From assembly GCF_037992945.1 (NCBI RefSeq), contig NZ_CP150304.1, positions 5,118,659-5,182,658 of the forward strand: a stretch of DNA of 64,000 nucleotides, given 5' to 3'. Source of the DNA: Peribacillus sp. FSL E2-0218 (lineage in GTDB: Bacteria; Bacillota; Bacilli; Bacillales; DSM-1321). Positions 8,362 to 17,730 of the stretch are shown here, piece by piece. Both the position numbers and the translations under genes were made by a program. Within the stretch, counting starts at the first letter, position 1, and each line of letters opens with the position of its first letter. Below the pieces are notes generated by a model. That model was not told where the DNA came from. It searched no databases and was given only the letters and a program-made list of their open reading frames with translations.

Positions 8362-10179
8362 TTAAATGGATTTGGCAGGTAGCTTTTCGTACAGAGCATT
8401 ATTGACATATCCGTACTCTGATGCGTGCGGTCGATCTTCACCATCACTGTATCCATATTGAAGCATCCTGTTCCTGTTTAAACAGAGCTTTGTTAATTTC
8501 GGGGCGAAGAAATTGAATAGGTCGAAACGGTCCTGCAGCTGCGGGAACTTTTGCTGATGTGCAAGGATCGCTTTCGTGACGCCTTCCCAGAAGCGATTCT
8601 CATTCAATAATTTCCTTTTCATCAGGAGCGTGGACAAATAACGGAAGTGACAAATGAAGAGTCCCGTGAAAATGAATTGAACGAGTCCTTCAGGCGGCTC
8701 GCACCTTAAAACCTTTTTTAGATCATCAGGAAGTTCGCTCAATTCAGGAAGCGGCTGATCACTTATATTGACGTCATCGACAAAATCCTTGATTGCCAGC
8801 CTATGCGGCTTGTAATCCTTCAATACTAAAATCGTATTTTGGCCATGTGGCGAAAAAACGACACCATATTGATAAATGAAATGCAATAACGGAGAAAGGA
8901 TGACTTCGAATAGTTGGTCCGTCCATTCTGCAGCGGTTACCCCTGATTTTTCGATCAGACTTTCCACATACGGCTTGCCTTCTTGGTCCACATGCAGGAG
9001 CGACGCTAACGTAATCGGCTTCTCGCCTTCCTCCATATAACTGTAAATGCTTTCCCGCCAAATGCCGCCCAGCATCTCTAAATATTGATAGGGTACATTT
9101 TTCAACCTGGAGAAATAGGGATGATCGACATTCAGACTGGCGATTTCACCGGGAAGCACCACTTTGCATTCTTCTTTTAAATAACGATCATTGTCGTAAA
9201 TATTCTTAATATACTCCGTGATCTTTGGTGCAATGACCGTACGTTCTGCTGGCAATCCGCGATAGACGAGCGTATTCAATATGCTCATTGGCAGCTTGAC
9301 GTGGTGCTTATTCTTATTGGACAGATTAACGAAGGTCCGAATCGACTGCTGCGGCAGATACTCATCAGGGCCATTACCTAATGCCACGATCAGCCCCTTG
9401 GCCAAATCATCGGTGAAATTCTGGATGATGACATTCTTCCATTGCCATTCATGAATCGGCAGGTAATAATAGTCTTTCTCTTCTAAGCCCTTCTCTGCCA
9501 ATCTATCGGAAAAATCCTTTCGGGTTTCCATATCCAGTTCATTTTCCATCAATTGTTTGTAGTCCAAGGTTTTGATTGAATTGAAAGCGGCTCTTGTTTT
9601 ATGGACGGCAATCCATGATAGCTGGATTTTCTCCTGGTTTTCCGGAGCAAACTTCAAATAATCATCATAACCGAATCCAATTCTCCCCTTATTATAAGCG
9701 ATCCAAGGGTGCCCGCTCATTTCTCCCTCAAGCCATGCATAGTCCAGCTCGACCAACTCATCAGCGCTTTGTCCTGGTTTGGCTAGCAATTGCAGGTCGG
9801 CCAGCAATGTATGATTGAATTCTTTAATCAAATGGCCGGTTGTTTCTGCCGTCATTCCAATTAGCGGCTGAAGATCCAAAATGAATTGAATCGCATCATC
9901 CGCTTGTGTAGCTTCTCCAGTTGCGGTTTCATAGACTGAAATCGAATCAGCCTGGACTTCATAGCTATCGAATAGGCGCGGCCTCGCTAAAAATCGATAC
10001 GATAGATCTTCATTTATTTTCAGCTCATATAAGTTTCCTGCTGCATCTTCGATCAAGAGAACTGGATGGATCATATCCTCATACATATATTCGGAAATCA
10101 TTTTGGCGAGCAGGTTTCGGTTTACGATCGACCAATTTTTTTTCGTAGCCGCCTTTTCCACTTCATTTATGAATTGCAT
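8362..10179 (-). CDS. NIS siderophore synthetase, IucC-like (RhbF position)
   Basis: From the ATG at 10179 it encodes 605 residues of the IucA/IucC family with a C-terminal FhuF-like iron transporter domain typical of these enzymes. The ATG has an AAGGGGAG site 7 bases upstream; the longer frame would need a GTG inside that site. NIS synthetases activate a citrate carboxylate with ATP and condense it with an amine or hydroxamate. As sixth gene of a rhbABCDEF-ordered operon it probably performs the second condensation, completing a citrate-bis-hydroxamate. Conserved segments such as SPHGQNTILVL near the C-terminal third are visible. The order of the two condensations is inferred. Confidence 0.88.
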   Translation of the reverse strand: MQFINEVEKAATKKNWSIVNRNLLAKMISEYMYEDMIHPVLLIEDAAGNLYELKINEDLSYRFLARPRLFDSYEVQADSISVYETATGEATQADDAIQFILDLQPLIGMTAETTGHLIKEFNHTLLADLQLLAKPGQSADELVELDYAWLEGEMSGHPWIAYNKGRIGFGYDDYLKFAPENQEKIQLSWIAVHKTRAAFNSIKTLDYKQLMENELDMETRKDFSDRLAEKGLEEKDYYYLPIHEWQWKNVIIQNFTDDLAKGLIVALGNGPDEYLPQQSIRTFVNLSNKNKHHVKLPMSILNTLVYRGLPAERTVIAPKITEYIKNIYDNDRYLKEECKVVLPGEIASLNVDHPYFSRLKNVPYQYLEMLGGIWRESIYSYMEEGEKPITLASLLHVDQEGKPYVESLIEKSGVTAAEWTDQLFEVILSPLLHFIYQYGVVFSPHGQNTILVLKDYKPHRLAIKDFVDDVNISDQPLPELSELPDDLKKVLRCEPPEGLVQFIFTGLFICHFRYLSTLLMKRKLLNENRFWEGVTKAILAHQQKFPQLQDRFDLFNFFAPKLTKLCLNRNRMLQYGYSDGEDRPHASEYGYVNNALYEKLPAKSI

Positions 10180-10202
10180 ACACTGACTCCCCTTCACTCT
10201 AT

Positions 10203-11531
10203 TTAATGGGCCGTGACCGGCGTTTTTACACGGAATGATTGAAAAGCTCCTCTTGGTTCAGCTGGATATACGTCCCTGCCCGCTATTCGGTTAATGATAA
10301 TCGAATTCCTGAAAGCCCCCAGCCCTAAGTCCGGTGTACCTACACCATGCGTATGTATCTCTCCGTTTTGAATGAAAAGGTGATTGGAGGTCGGGACAGT
10401 CGTACCAATCCGGTAGTCCTTGGTTATGTCCAGACGGCCAAGCTCATCTCGGACAAGAAGGTCTTCCATTCCTTCAAGAAAGGTCGGGACGGTTGATTTA
10501 TACCCTGTTCCGAATACGATCGCCTCAGTATCCACATTAAAATCGCTTTCTTCGACCCATTGATGACATTTCAATGTCCATCCACGATCGGAAGGTTTTA
10601 ATGCTGACACTTCCGTCATGGCCCTAAGTTCAATGGCAAGTTCGGCATTTCCAATCGATTTCTCATATATTTTGTCGAAGATCGATGCAATCGTCGTTGC
10701 ACTGATCCCCTTATACAAGAGGTCCTGCTTCGGCAGGATTTCATCCTTCTTCTCCTGGGGCAGACGATAAAAGAAATCGAGATAATCCGGCGTGAAGTAT
10801 TCCAAACCTAGTTTTGAATATTCCATTGGGAAAAACCCTTTTGACCTTGTATACCAGTTCAGCTGGTACCCATGATTCTCTTGCTCATTCAACAGATCCT
10901 CGAACACCTCGGCTGCACTCTGGCCCGAACCGACCACCGTTATCGATTTTTTATTCAGGATCCTTTCCTTATTCCGCAAATAATCGGCAGAATGCAAGAT
11001 GCTTTCTCCTATGAATGGACTAAATGCAGCAGGCACCGCCGGGGCACTTCCGATACCCAGTACCACATGACGGCTATGAAACACCTCTACCTGCCGGGTT
11101 TGTTCATCCCTTACGTGTATACGGTAAACGGGCTCTTTTTGATCGTTTCTATACTCTATCGATTCCACCGTTTTTCCAAAGCAGCAGGTATCGAGCTGAT
11201 TGGCAGTCCAGCGACAATAGTCGTTATATTCTTTCCGCGGGATCAGGAACTTTTCAAGAAAGTAGAAATGATAAAGCCTGTCATGCTGCTGTAAATAATT
11301 CAAGTAGCTATATTTACTTGTCACATCCGCCATGCTGACCAGATCAGCGAAGAACGGGACTTGCAGCGTCGTCCCCTCAAGCAGCATCCCTTCATGCCAA
11401 TTAAACTCCTGCTTCCTTTCAAAAAAGAGAGCATTCAGTTCTGGAGTTTTCTCCAATAGGGCGGCTAGCCCAAGATTGAAAGGACCGATCCCGATCCCGA
11501 TCACATCATAGGTAAATCGTTGCTTCTCCAT
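10203..11531 (-). CDS. Diamine N-monooxygenase (IucD/RhbE-like)
   Basis: From the ATG at 11531 it encodes 442 residues. The N-terminal FAD motif GIGIGPFNLGLAALLE and a central NADPH motif VVGSGQSAAEVFED identify the L-lysine 6-/L-ornithine 5-monooxygenase family. It hydroxylates a primary amine to build the hydroxamate iron ligand. The upstream diaminobutyrate genes suggest 1,3-diaminopropane as substrate. An AAGGAAGTGG site supports the chosen start. The first 26 bases overlap the end of the acetyltransferase gene. Confidence 0.9.
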   Translation of the reverse strand: MEKQRFTYDVIGIGIGPFNLGLAALLEKTPELNALFFERKQEFNWHEGMLLEGTTLQVPFFADLVSMADVTSKYSYLNYLQQHDRLYHFYFLEKFLIPRKEYNDYCRWTANQLDTCCFGKTVESIEYRNDQKEPVYRIHVRDEQTRQVEVFHSRHVVLGIGSAPAVPAAFSPFIGESILHSADYLRNKERILNKKSITVVGSGQSAAEVFEDLLNEQENHGYQLNWYTRSKGFFPMEYSKLGLEYFTPDYLDFFYRLPQEKKDEILPKQDLLYKGISATTIASIFDKIYEKSIGNAELAIELRAMTEVSALKPSDRGWTLKCHQWVEESDFNVDTEAIVFGTGYKSTVPTFLEGMEDLLVRDELGRLDITKDYRIGTTVPTSNHLFIQNGEIHTHGVGTPDLGLGAFRNSIIINRIAGRDVYPAEPRGAFQSFRVKTPVTAH

Positions 11532-12090
11532 ATTTCCACTTCCTTTCGAAGTTCTCACGCGTGCAAGCCATAAGCAAACCGGTCTTATCTGGAAGTTCAA
11601 TTTCTTTCATTGGTGTGAACCCGCATTTTTCAAACAGATGAATCATCTTTTCATTTCTAATATCCGGTTCGGCCATCACCTTTTTGGTATGGGAAGTGAG
11701 GAGTTGGTATTTCACCATCGACCGTAAAAATGGCAAAGCCAGTCCTTTTCCGAGGTATCCAGGATTGCCAATGAGCAAATGAATTCCCTGGTCACCCTCC
11801 TCGGCCTCATAATAGTCTTCAATGATATCGCCTTTTACCCAATACGACTCCCAATAGCTCATTGGTGTTTCATCGAGGCAGCCTAAATAGAGTGTTTGAT
11901 GTGAATCAGCCAATGCCTTTTGTAAATGGAGCGCAAATTTTTCCTTAGTGAAATTCAAATTCCAATAGGGTATCACATGTTCTTCGTGCATCCAACCATG
12001 CAACATATCGATATCCCTATCCAATTCAACTTTGACAAATGATAGTAATTGTTTATGGTCTTTCAGCATTTCTTCATAACTATTTTTCAT
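11506..12090 (-). CDS. Siderophore N-acetyltransferase (IucB/RhbD-like, GNAT)
   Basis: From the ATG at 12090 it encodes 194 residues. The acetyl-CoA loop region NPGYLGKGLALPFLRSM and the C-terminal context NEKMIHLFEKCGFTP fit the GNAT group found in hydroxamate siderophore clusters. It should acetylate the N-hydroxylated diamine. It overlaps the preceding synthetase gene by 11 bases and the following monooxygenase gene by 26 bases. The longer open frame to 12153 has no ribosome site as good as the AAGGGGTC upstream of 12090. Confidence 0.88.
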   Translation of the reverse strand: MKNSYEEMLKDHKQLLSFVKVELDRDIDMLHGWMHEEHVIPYWNLNFTKEKFALHLQKALADSHQTLYLGCLDETPMSYWESYWVKGDIIEDYYEAEEGDQGIHLLIGNPGYLGKGLALPFLRSMVKYQLLTSHTKKVMAEPDIRNEKMIHLFEKCGFTPMKEIELPDKTGLLMACTRENFERKWKYGEATIYL

Positions 12091-13882
12091 TGACAGCCAA
12101 GACCCCTTGCGCAAATGGATTATCGATGATCGTATAGACGGATTGTGTCTCAAGTGAGCCTACAAGCTCGTCCAAGTCATGAAAACGTGTCAGTAAATTC
12201 GCTTTACAAGGCAGTTTTCTTTCTTGGAGCAGCCTGGAAACAACTCGATTCAGCCCTTCATCATCGCTCATTGCGTTGATCGATTCCAATTGTTCCTGAA
12301 CGATTTGCAATAGTTCCTTTTCGGATGCCAATCCCTCTGTACCGAAATTATTGATCAATCCTAATAAATGATTGAAGAAAAAATAGTATTGCAGTCTTTC
12401 TTCAGCAACTTCATCGGAACATATGGTGAAGCTTTTTTTGCTAAGCTCGGGAAGGATGCTAAACAAGCGGTCCACCTTGGATTGGCAATAATAATATCCT
12501 TGGTTATCACGGTAATGGAATGTGGAAGGGTACCCGTTTTGAAGCTGGATGATGGAATTTTGCTGATGGGCCTCCAGGACGATTCCATACTTTTCAAATA
12601 ACCAAAGCATTGGTTTTACGGTCATGGACAGATAACTAGTGAACCAATCGATGCTCACCTCTTCTGTCGGCCGGTTTTCATCTATGGCCAATTTATGGAT
12701 GATGGCTGAGAGCCTGGAAGGTGCTCCAAAGGCATTATCCTGGCAAAGGCCGGCAATCAGACTGGTTTGTTTATCTTCTTCAAAGAAAGGATTTTCTCTT
12801 ATATCTACATCGAAGCCTGAGTCATGTTCTTCTGTTTTAATCGTTAAGTACGCAGGGTCCTTTATGACACGGAAGGCCGGATGGTGTTGTTTGAGATCAT
12901 CGCCCAATTTCGAATCCATCAGTCTAGCTATTTCCACACCGCGATCCAATTCTTTTTGCAGATTCGCTCGTAATGAATTCGTGATCTTGACCGGCACTGA
13001 AAACTTATACATATACCGGGATGAGGCACTATAGACCGTCCTGAATGAAGAAGTTGCGGTAAACTTTTTCCCAAGCGGACCTGCATGGATAAGCTGACCC
13101 GACTCGATTAATCGCCTGACCTCATCTTTTTCGACAAGATGCTCTGCCTGAAGCGGATGTGCCGGTATAATGATAGATTGGCTATCTTCATGGCAATACT
13201 TGTCACGGAATTCTTCAGGAAAGTCCACGTCTGCCATTAATTCACTTTTGATGATTTCACTTGCAGACAGGGCTTCGCTGGAGTCCTGGATGACGATCGC
13301 GGGATCGGCCAAAAAGTAATGCAGCTGGAACTCGCCTTTTAATTCAGGTGAATAGATCGTTTCATCCCGTTCTGAAATGCCTTGCTTACTTTTTGGAGTA
13401 GGATGGAGCAGATGACCGAATAAAAGCGACTGTTCTGCCTCAATATATGTAAAATCACAGCTTTGAAGGGCGTCATGGTCTTCAAACCGGGCTTCGACAT
13501 AGCGCTGAATATTTTGGCTGCTGAGGATGACGCGCAGCATCAGCTCATCTTCGCTATCCGTCCTTCCCTGTTCAGTCAATAATTCTTTGGATATCGCGGA
13601 AACCATTGTCACGTAGTCCAATTCGTGTACCTGTTTGGATGATGTTCGGTAATAGGCCGGGAAGGCGAAAATATGGCGCCCCGTTTCCGACCAATACTTA
13701 ATTGGAACAAGCAAGGCAATATCTTGGGATGTAAGATTGCAAACGATTAAAGAATCGGGAACCGTTCCCTCCAATTCAGGATAGTTCTTCGATTCTTCCA
13801 ATCTGCCATTCCCGGTTTCCCTGAAATAACAATTCAGAAAGCTTTGCATCGTCGCCCTTTGGGCTATTTGCTTACTATTCAT
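12080..13882 (-). CDS. NIS siderophore synthetase, IucA-like (RhbC position)
   Basis: Encodes 600 residues of the IucA/IucC family. Two ATGs lie in frame at 13888 and 13882. The GGAGG site sits 1 base before the first and 7 bases before the second, so the second is chosen; it begins two bases after the ddc stop. It probably joins citrate to the first hydroxamate arm. The conserved family segment IIPAHPLQAEHLV and the later LEAHQQNSIIQL are visible. It is a paralogue of the gene at 8362-10179, as in aerobactin and rhizobactin clusters. Confidence 0.88.
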   Translation of the reverse strand: MNSKQIAQRATMQSFLNCYFRETGNGRLEESKNYPELEGTVPDSLIVCNLTSQDIALLVPIKYWSETGRHIFAFPAYYRTSSKQVHELDYVTMVSAISKELLTEQGRTDSEDELMLRVILSSQNIQRYVEARFEDHDALQSCDFTYIEAEQSLLFGHLLHPTPKSKQGISERDETIYSPELKGEFQLHYFLADPAIVIQDSSEALSASEIIKSELMADVDFPEEFRDKYCHEDSQSIIIPAHPLQAEHLVEKDEVRRLIESGQLIHAGPLGKKFTATSSFRTVYSASSRYMYKFSVPVKITNSLRANLQKELDRGVEIARLMDSKLGDDLKQHHPAFRVIKDPAYLTIKTEEHDSGFDVDIRENPFFEEDKQTSLIAGLCQDNAFGAPSRLSAIIHKLAIDENRPTEEVSIDWFTSYLSMTVKPMLWLFEKYGIVLEAHQQNSIIQLQNGYPSTFHYRDNQGYYYCQSKVDRLFSILPELSKKSFTICSDEVAEERLQYYFFFNHLLGLINNFGTEGLASEKELLQIVQEQLESINAMSDDEGLNRVVSRLLQERKLPCKANLLTRFHDLDELVGSLETQSVYTIIDNPFAQGVLAVNEK

Positions 13883-13884
13883 CT

Positions 13885-15393
13885 TCATTCCTCCATCATA
13901 TTGAACATTTCACCTAGTACGCGAATCTCATCTAGTATGTCTTCTATATGCTCAAGCCTTGTCATCGGATTCAGTAGGGTCATTTTTAAAAAAACCTGGC
14001 CCTCGAAACGGGTTTTTGCTAAAAATGCGCGACCGCTATTCAATAATTCCTGCTGGATCTGCTTATTTAACTGATCTGCCAACTGAGCACTTACTCCCTC
14101 TGGATCATAACGGAATACGACTGCATTCAATTCAGGATGGCTGTTCAAAACACGGAATCCGTCCTCTTTATCGATCATTGCCGCTGCGTCTCCTGCAAGA
14201 TGACATGTATAATCGATCATTTCAGCAAACGTATCAAGTCCAACAACCTTTAATGACATCCAAAGTTTCAGCGCATCGAATCTCCTCGTTGTTTGGATCG
14301 ATTTATTGACTAAGTGGACCATTCCTTCCGCTTCATCTTCCTCGGGATTCAAGTAATCGGCATGATGCTGGATATATTGAAAGTGGTCACGATCTGAAAC
14401 AAGGAAAGCACCACAGCTTATTGGTTGATAGAATAGTTTATGAAAATCGACTGTAATGGAATCCGCCGATTCCATTCCCTTTACCGATTCTCTGAAATTG
14501 CGACTCAACATCATTGCACCGCCATATGCGGCATCTATATGCAGCCAAATTCCGTTCGCCCTCGCAATTTCAGCCAAATCAGCCATTGGATCGATCGAAC
14601 CGAAATCCGTTGTCCCACAAGTAGCAACGATGGCAAATGGAAGTAAATCCTGCTCCTTCAAGAGCTTCAGCTGTTGGTTCATTTCATCGATGGATAGACG
14701 GTGATTGGCATCCGTTTTAATCGTAATAACCGCCTGTTCACCAAGCCCCAGTTGTGCTGCCGATTTACGAACCGTAAAATGGGCGGCCTCCGAGCATAAA
14801 ATCCTTAGTTTTTTCGAATCGGCCGGCAGTCCATGTTGTTGGACATCGACATCCCAAACACGCTTACAATACGCATCCCTGGCCAGCAGCAGGCCCATAT
14901 AATTGGATTGTGTACCGCCGCTGGTAAACACACCGTCCGCTTTTTCCGGTAATCCTGCCTGATTGCACAACCATTTGATTAGTCGCTCTTCAACAAAGGT
15001 TGCAGTCGAGCTTTGATCCCATGAATCCATCGATTGATTCAACGTACTGATGATCATCTCGGCCGCCACGGCTGGTATTAACGTCGGGCAATGCAAATGC
15101 CCGATACAGGTCGGGCTGTGTACATTCATGCTGTCATTGATCACAAATTCAGCTAGCTCGGCCGCAACCGACTCAAGGGTCTCCCCTTTTATGGATGCAA
15201 TGGACAGTTCATTTAACCTTGCTTCCAATTCATGCGGTTTTTTGCCGGAATAGGGGGAATCGTTCCCCTTTAAGAAGTCGGCTAACGTGTTTTCTATGAT
15301 TTTGAGAGACCGTGTATAGTTATGGATCCCTTCCTCGTTATTCAGGAAAAATGGAGCATAGGCAAAGTCAGCTTTCTTTAAGGTTTCAATCAT
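13885..15393 (-). CDS. ddc: L-2,4-diaminobutyrate decarboxylase
   Basis: Encodes 502 residues of the group II PLP-dependent decarboxylases. The PLP lysine lies in the motif TVDFHKLFYQP near residue 317, preceded by the cofactor aspartate context WLHIDAAYGG. It converts L-2,4-diaminobutyrate to 1,3-diaminopropane. The stop lies just before the next gene's start and the start lies 4 bases after the aminotransferase stop, so the order matches rhbA-rhbB. Substrate specificity is inferred from the paired aminotransferase. Confidence 0.9.
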   Translation of the reverse strand: MIETLKKADFAYAPFFLNNEEGIHNYTRSLKIIENTLADFLKGNDSPYSGKKPHELEARLNELSIASIKGETLESVAAELAEFVINDSMNVHSPTCIGHLHCPTLIPAVAAEMIISTLNQSMDSWDQSSTATFVEERLIKWLCNQAGLPEKADGVFTSGGTQSNYMGLLLARDAYCKRVWDVDVQQHGLPADSKKLRILCSEAAHFTVRKSAAQLGLGEQAVITIKTDANHRLSIDEMNQQLKLLKEQDLLPFAIVATCGTTDFGSIDPMADLAEIARANGIWLHIDAAYGGAMMLSRNFRESVKGMESADSITVDFHKLFYQPISCGAFLVSDRDHFQYIQHHADYLNPEEDEAEGMVHLVNKSIQTTRRFDALKLWMSLKVVGLDTFAEMIDYTCHLAGDAAAMIDKEDGFRVLNSHPELNAVVFRYDPEGVSAQLADQLNKQIQQELLNSGRAFLAKTRFEGQVFLKMTLLNPMTRLEHIEDILDEIRVLGEMFNMMEE

Positions 15394-15397
15394 TGCT

Positions 15398-16750
15398 TCA
15401 GCCCCTTGCTACTGCTGCACGAACAGCTTGTTCAAAAATTTCAGTAGCTTCGCGAAGCTGGGCTTCCGTTACGATTAATGGCGGCAGGAATCTCACTACG
15501 CTTCCATGTCTGCCTCCGACTTCCAGAATCAAACCTCTTTCGAAGCACTCCTGTTGTATCGCGCTTGCAAGCTCCGAATGGGCTGGGTAACTCCCATTTT
15601 GATTTTGCTCTTTTTGATGATCGACCATCTCAACGCCAACCATTAGGCCGCGACCTCTAACATCGCCAATCTGCGGTATATCCTTTTGCAAATCTTTGAG
15701 GATATCCTGTAACAGTTCACCCATTTTTGCTGCATGTTCAATAAGGTTGGTTTGTTTCATGTACTTTAAACTTGCAGTGCCTGCTGCCATTGCCAATTGG
15801 TTCCCGCGGAATGTGCCGATATGTGCACCTGGAGTCCAAACATCCAAATCTTTATGATAAATCACGACAGATAATGGCAGGCTGCCACCGATTGCTTTCG
15901 ATAGGACAAGAACATCCGGAATGATTCCTGCATGTTCAAAGGCGAACATTTTGCCTGTGCGACCTATGCCTGATTGAACTTCGTCAATGATCAGCGGGAT
16001 GCCCTTCTCTTTTGTTATTCTTCTGATTTCCTTAAGCCAAGGGATCGGCGCAGGTATGGAGCCGCCCTCTCCTTGCACGGCCTCTAAAATCATTCCCGCA
16101 GGAGCCAATAATCCGGATTCGGGATCATTCAGCAGGTTTTCGATATATTGGCTGCTGATTTTATGACTATCCTCGCCCCCAATGCCAAAAGGACAGCGAT
16201 ATTGATAAGGATATGGCAGGAATTGTACATCTGGCATCAATCCTTGAACCTTTTCCTTCGGTTTTGTATTTCCGCTAATTGACATCGTTGCGTGCGTTGC
16301 CCCGTGATATGCACCTTGGAATGATAAAATGCCGCTGTTGCCTGTAGCGGTTTTAACTAATTTAAGTGCAGCTTCTATGGCATCCCCGCCAGTGGGGCCG
16401 CAAAATTGGATTTTTGCATTTTTTCGGAACTCTTCTGGCAGCCATTCAAAAATTTCATCAACGAACTGCTCTTTTATCGGTGTAGTAAAGTCCAAAGTGT
16501 GCAAAGGACTTTTATTTTTAAGTACTTTTTCCATTTCTTCAAGGACAGCCGGGTGATTGTGTCCAAGCGCTAATGTTCCGGCTCCGGCAAGAAAATCTAT
16601 ATATGTTTTCCCATCCATGTCTGTAAGGTAAATACCTTCCGCTTTTTCGATGGCCATGGGTAATCTTCTAGGATATGAACGAGCGTTTGACTCCCTTGTA
16701 TTTTGCTGTTCCAGCAATTGATCATTTTTAGTGGGTGTGATAGTTGCCAT
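15398..16750 (-). CDS. dat: Diaminobutyrate--2-oxoglutarate aminotransferase
   Basis: Encodes 450 residues of the class III aminotransferases. The PLP lysine lies in LVLSKAIGG near residue 284, with the upstream cofactor aspartate in LIIDEVQSGIGRTG. It makes L-2,4-diaminobutyrate from aspartate semialdehyde and glutamate. It is the first gene of the siderophore operon, with an AGGAGG site 6 bases before the ATG and Fur boxes upstream. Ectoine clusters use a similar enzyme, but no ectABC partners are present here. Confidence 0.92.
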   Translation of the reverse strand: MATITPTKNDQLLEQQNTRESNARSYPRRLPMAIEKAEGIYLTDMDGKTYIDFLAGAGTLALGHNHPAVLEEMEKVLKNKSPLHTLDFTTPIKEQFVDEIFEWLPEEFRKNAKIQFCGPTGGDAIEAALKLVKTATGNSGILSFQGAYHGATHATMSISGNTKPKEKVQGLMPDVQFLPYPYQYRCPFGIGGEDSHKISSQYIENLLNDPESGLLAPAGMILEAVQGEGGSIPAPIPWLKEIRRITKEKGIPLIIDEVQSGIGRTGKMFAFEHAGIIPDVLVLSKAIGGSLPLSVVIYHKDLDVWTPGAHIGTFRGNQLAMAAGTASLKYMKQTNLIEHAAKMGELLQDILKDLQKDIPQIGDVRGRGLMVGVEMVDHQKEQNQNGSYPAHSELASAIQQECFERGLILEVGGRHGSVVRFLPPLIVTEAQLREATEIFEQAVRAAVARG

Positions 16751-16765
16751 AATGAGCCTCCTAGT

Positions 16766-16795
16766 ATATTAATTGATAATAATTATCATTTTCAA
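16766..16795 (-). promoter_or_regulatory. Siderophore operon promoter with embedded Fur box
   Basis: On the minus strand TTGAAA (16790-16795) and TAATAT (16766-16771) are 18 bases apart. The spacer contains the perfect 7-1-7 inverted repeat TGATAAT-A-ATTATCA at 16774-16788, the consensus Fur box core of Bacillus. Fur-Fe(II) bound there would block RNA polymerase. Confidence 0.88.
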
Positions 16796-16815
16796 TGACA
16801 CAATCATCATTTTAC

Positions 16816-16836
16816 TGACAATGATTATTATTCTCA
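16816..16836. promoter_or_regulatory. Second Fur-like box
   Basis: TGACAATGATTATTATTCTCA resembles the 19 bp Fur box with a few mismatches. It lies about 28 bases upstream of the perfect box and may extend Fur binding or serve the divergent VTC operon. Confidence 0.5.
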
Positions 16837-16938
16837 ATAAGCTAAATCTACCATTTTCCTTCTATAATATTCCAATAAAATTAAGAACAGGAGAATACTG
16901 GGACGATTTCTCCATGCGTTATTAAACATGAACAGGCT

Positions 16939-16958
16939 CTTAAGGTTTTATTAAGGTT
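16939..16958 (+). promoter_or_regulatory. Direct-repeat response-regulator-like site
   Basis: CTTAAG-GTTTT-ATTAAG is a direct repeat with an 11-base period, the geometry used by OmpR-family response regulators; it also fits the streptococcal CiaR pattern NTTAAG-N5-WTTAAG. It lies about 50 bases upstream of the VTC gene. The regulator is unknown. Confidence 0.4.
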
Positions 16959-17008
16959 GAGTTTATAAGCTGAACGCTGACAATCATCATGTAAAAGGAG
17001 GAACGGCA

Positions 17009-17692
17009 ATGAATGGTTTACAAGGAAGGCGGGAACTCAAACATGCAATCACCAAAGCGGATTGCCATTTATTAAGGAATGTCCTGCAAAACTTCATGAA
17101 GCTTGATCCCCACGGACTCGATGGGAAGTATTTAATTCGAAGTGTCTATTTCGATAACTTCGACAATAAAATCCTCCGGCAAAAAACGGAAGGGTTTTAT
17201 CATAGGGATAAGTTCAGGGCCAGGCTTTATGATCATAATACCGATTTCATCAACCTGGAAAAAAAGAGTAAGCGGAATAACCTTACCTATAAACAAAAGT
17301 GCAGGCTTTCTGCCGCTGAATACGAACGGATCCGTTCAGGAGATATAAATTGGATGTCCGAGGATTCAAGGGATATCCTCAAGGACTTATACGTGCAAAT
17401 GACGCTCTTCCAAATCAAGCCGACAACCGTCGTTGACTATGAAAGGGAGGTATTCATTTATGAGTACGGAAATGTCCGGGTCACCTTTGACAGTCATGTG
17501 AAAACGAGTTATCGCGATACGGACTTCCTGAATCCCGAATTAATCGTAGTCGATGCCCTCGATCCGGATGTCGTCATCCTGGAAATAAAGTATGACGAAT
17601 TTCTTCCGGATATCATCAAACAATCGTTATCCATCATCGATACTAGAAAAACGGCTTTTTCAAAATATCAACTAAGCAGAAGATACGGCTGA
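17009..17692 (+). CDS. Polyphosphate polymerase (VTC) domain protein
   Basis: Encodes 227 residues with a single VTC-type triphosphate-tunnel domain. The tunnel's charged strands are visible: SVYFDNFDNKIL near residue 45, HRDKFRARLYD near 62, INLEKKSKRN near 85 and the C-terminal VVILEIKYDEFLP near 190. In yeast Vtc4 this fold polymerises polyphosphate from ATP; the bacterial versions are annotated by homology. It has no membrane segment, so it should act in the cytosol, perhaps on the next gene's membrane protein. An AAAAGGAGG site precedes the ATG. It leads a three-gene unit with DUF4956 and CotH. Confidence 0.85.
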   Translation: MNGLQGRRELKHAITKADCHLLRNVLQNFMKLDPHGLDGKYLIRSVYFDNFDNKILRQKTEGFYHRDKFRARLYDHNTDFINLEKKSKRNNLTYKQKCRLSAAEYERIRSGDINWMSEDSRDILKDLYVQMTLFQIKPTTVVDYEREVFIYEYGNVRVTFDSHVKTSYRDTDFLNPELIVVDALDPDVVILEIKYDEFLPDIIKQSLSIIDTRKTAFSKYQLSRRYG

Positions 17693-17730
17693 TGGCAGCA
17701 AACAAAAACATTCTATTGGAGGAATCACAA

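Noticed and set aside
15398..16750. EctB of an ectoine pathway
   Set aside because: The aminotransferase family is shared, but ectA and ectC are absent and the next gene is a diaminobutyrate decarboxylase of a siderophore operon.
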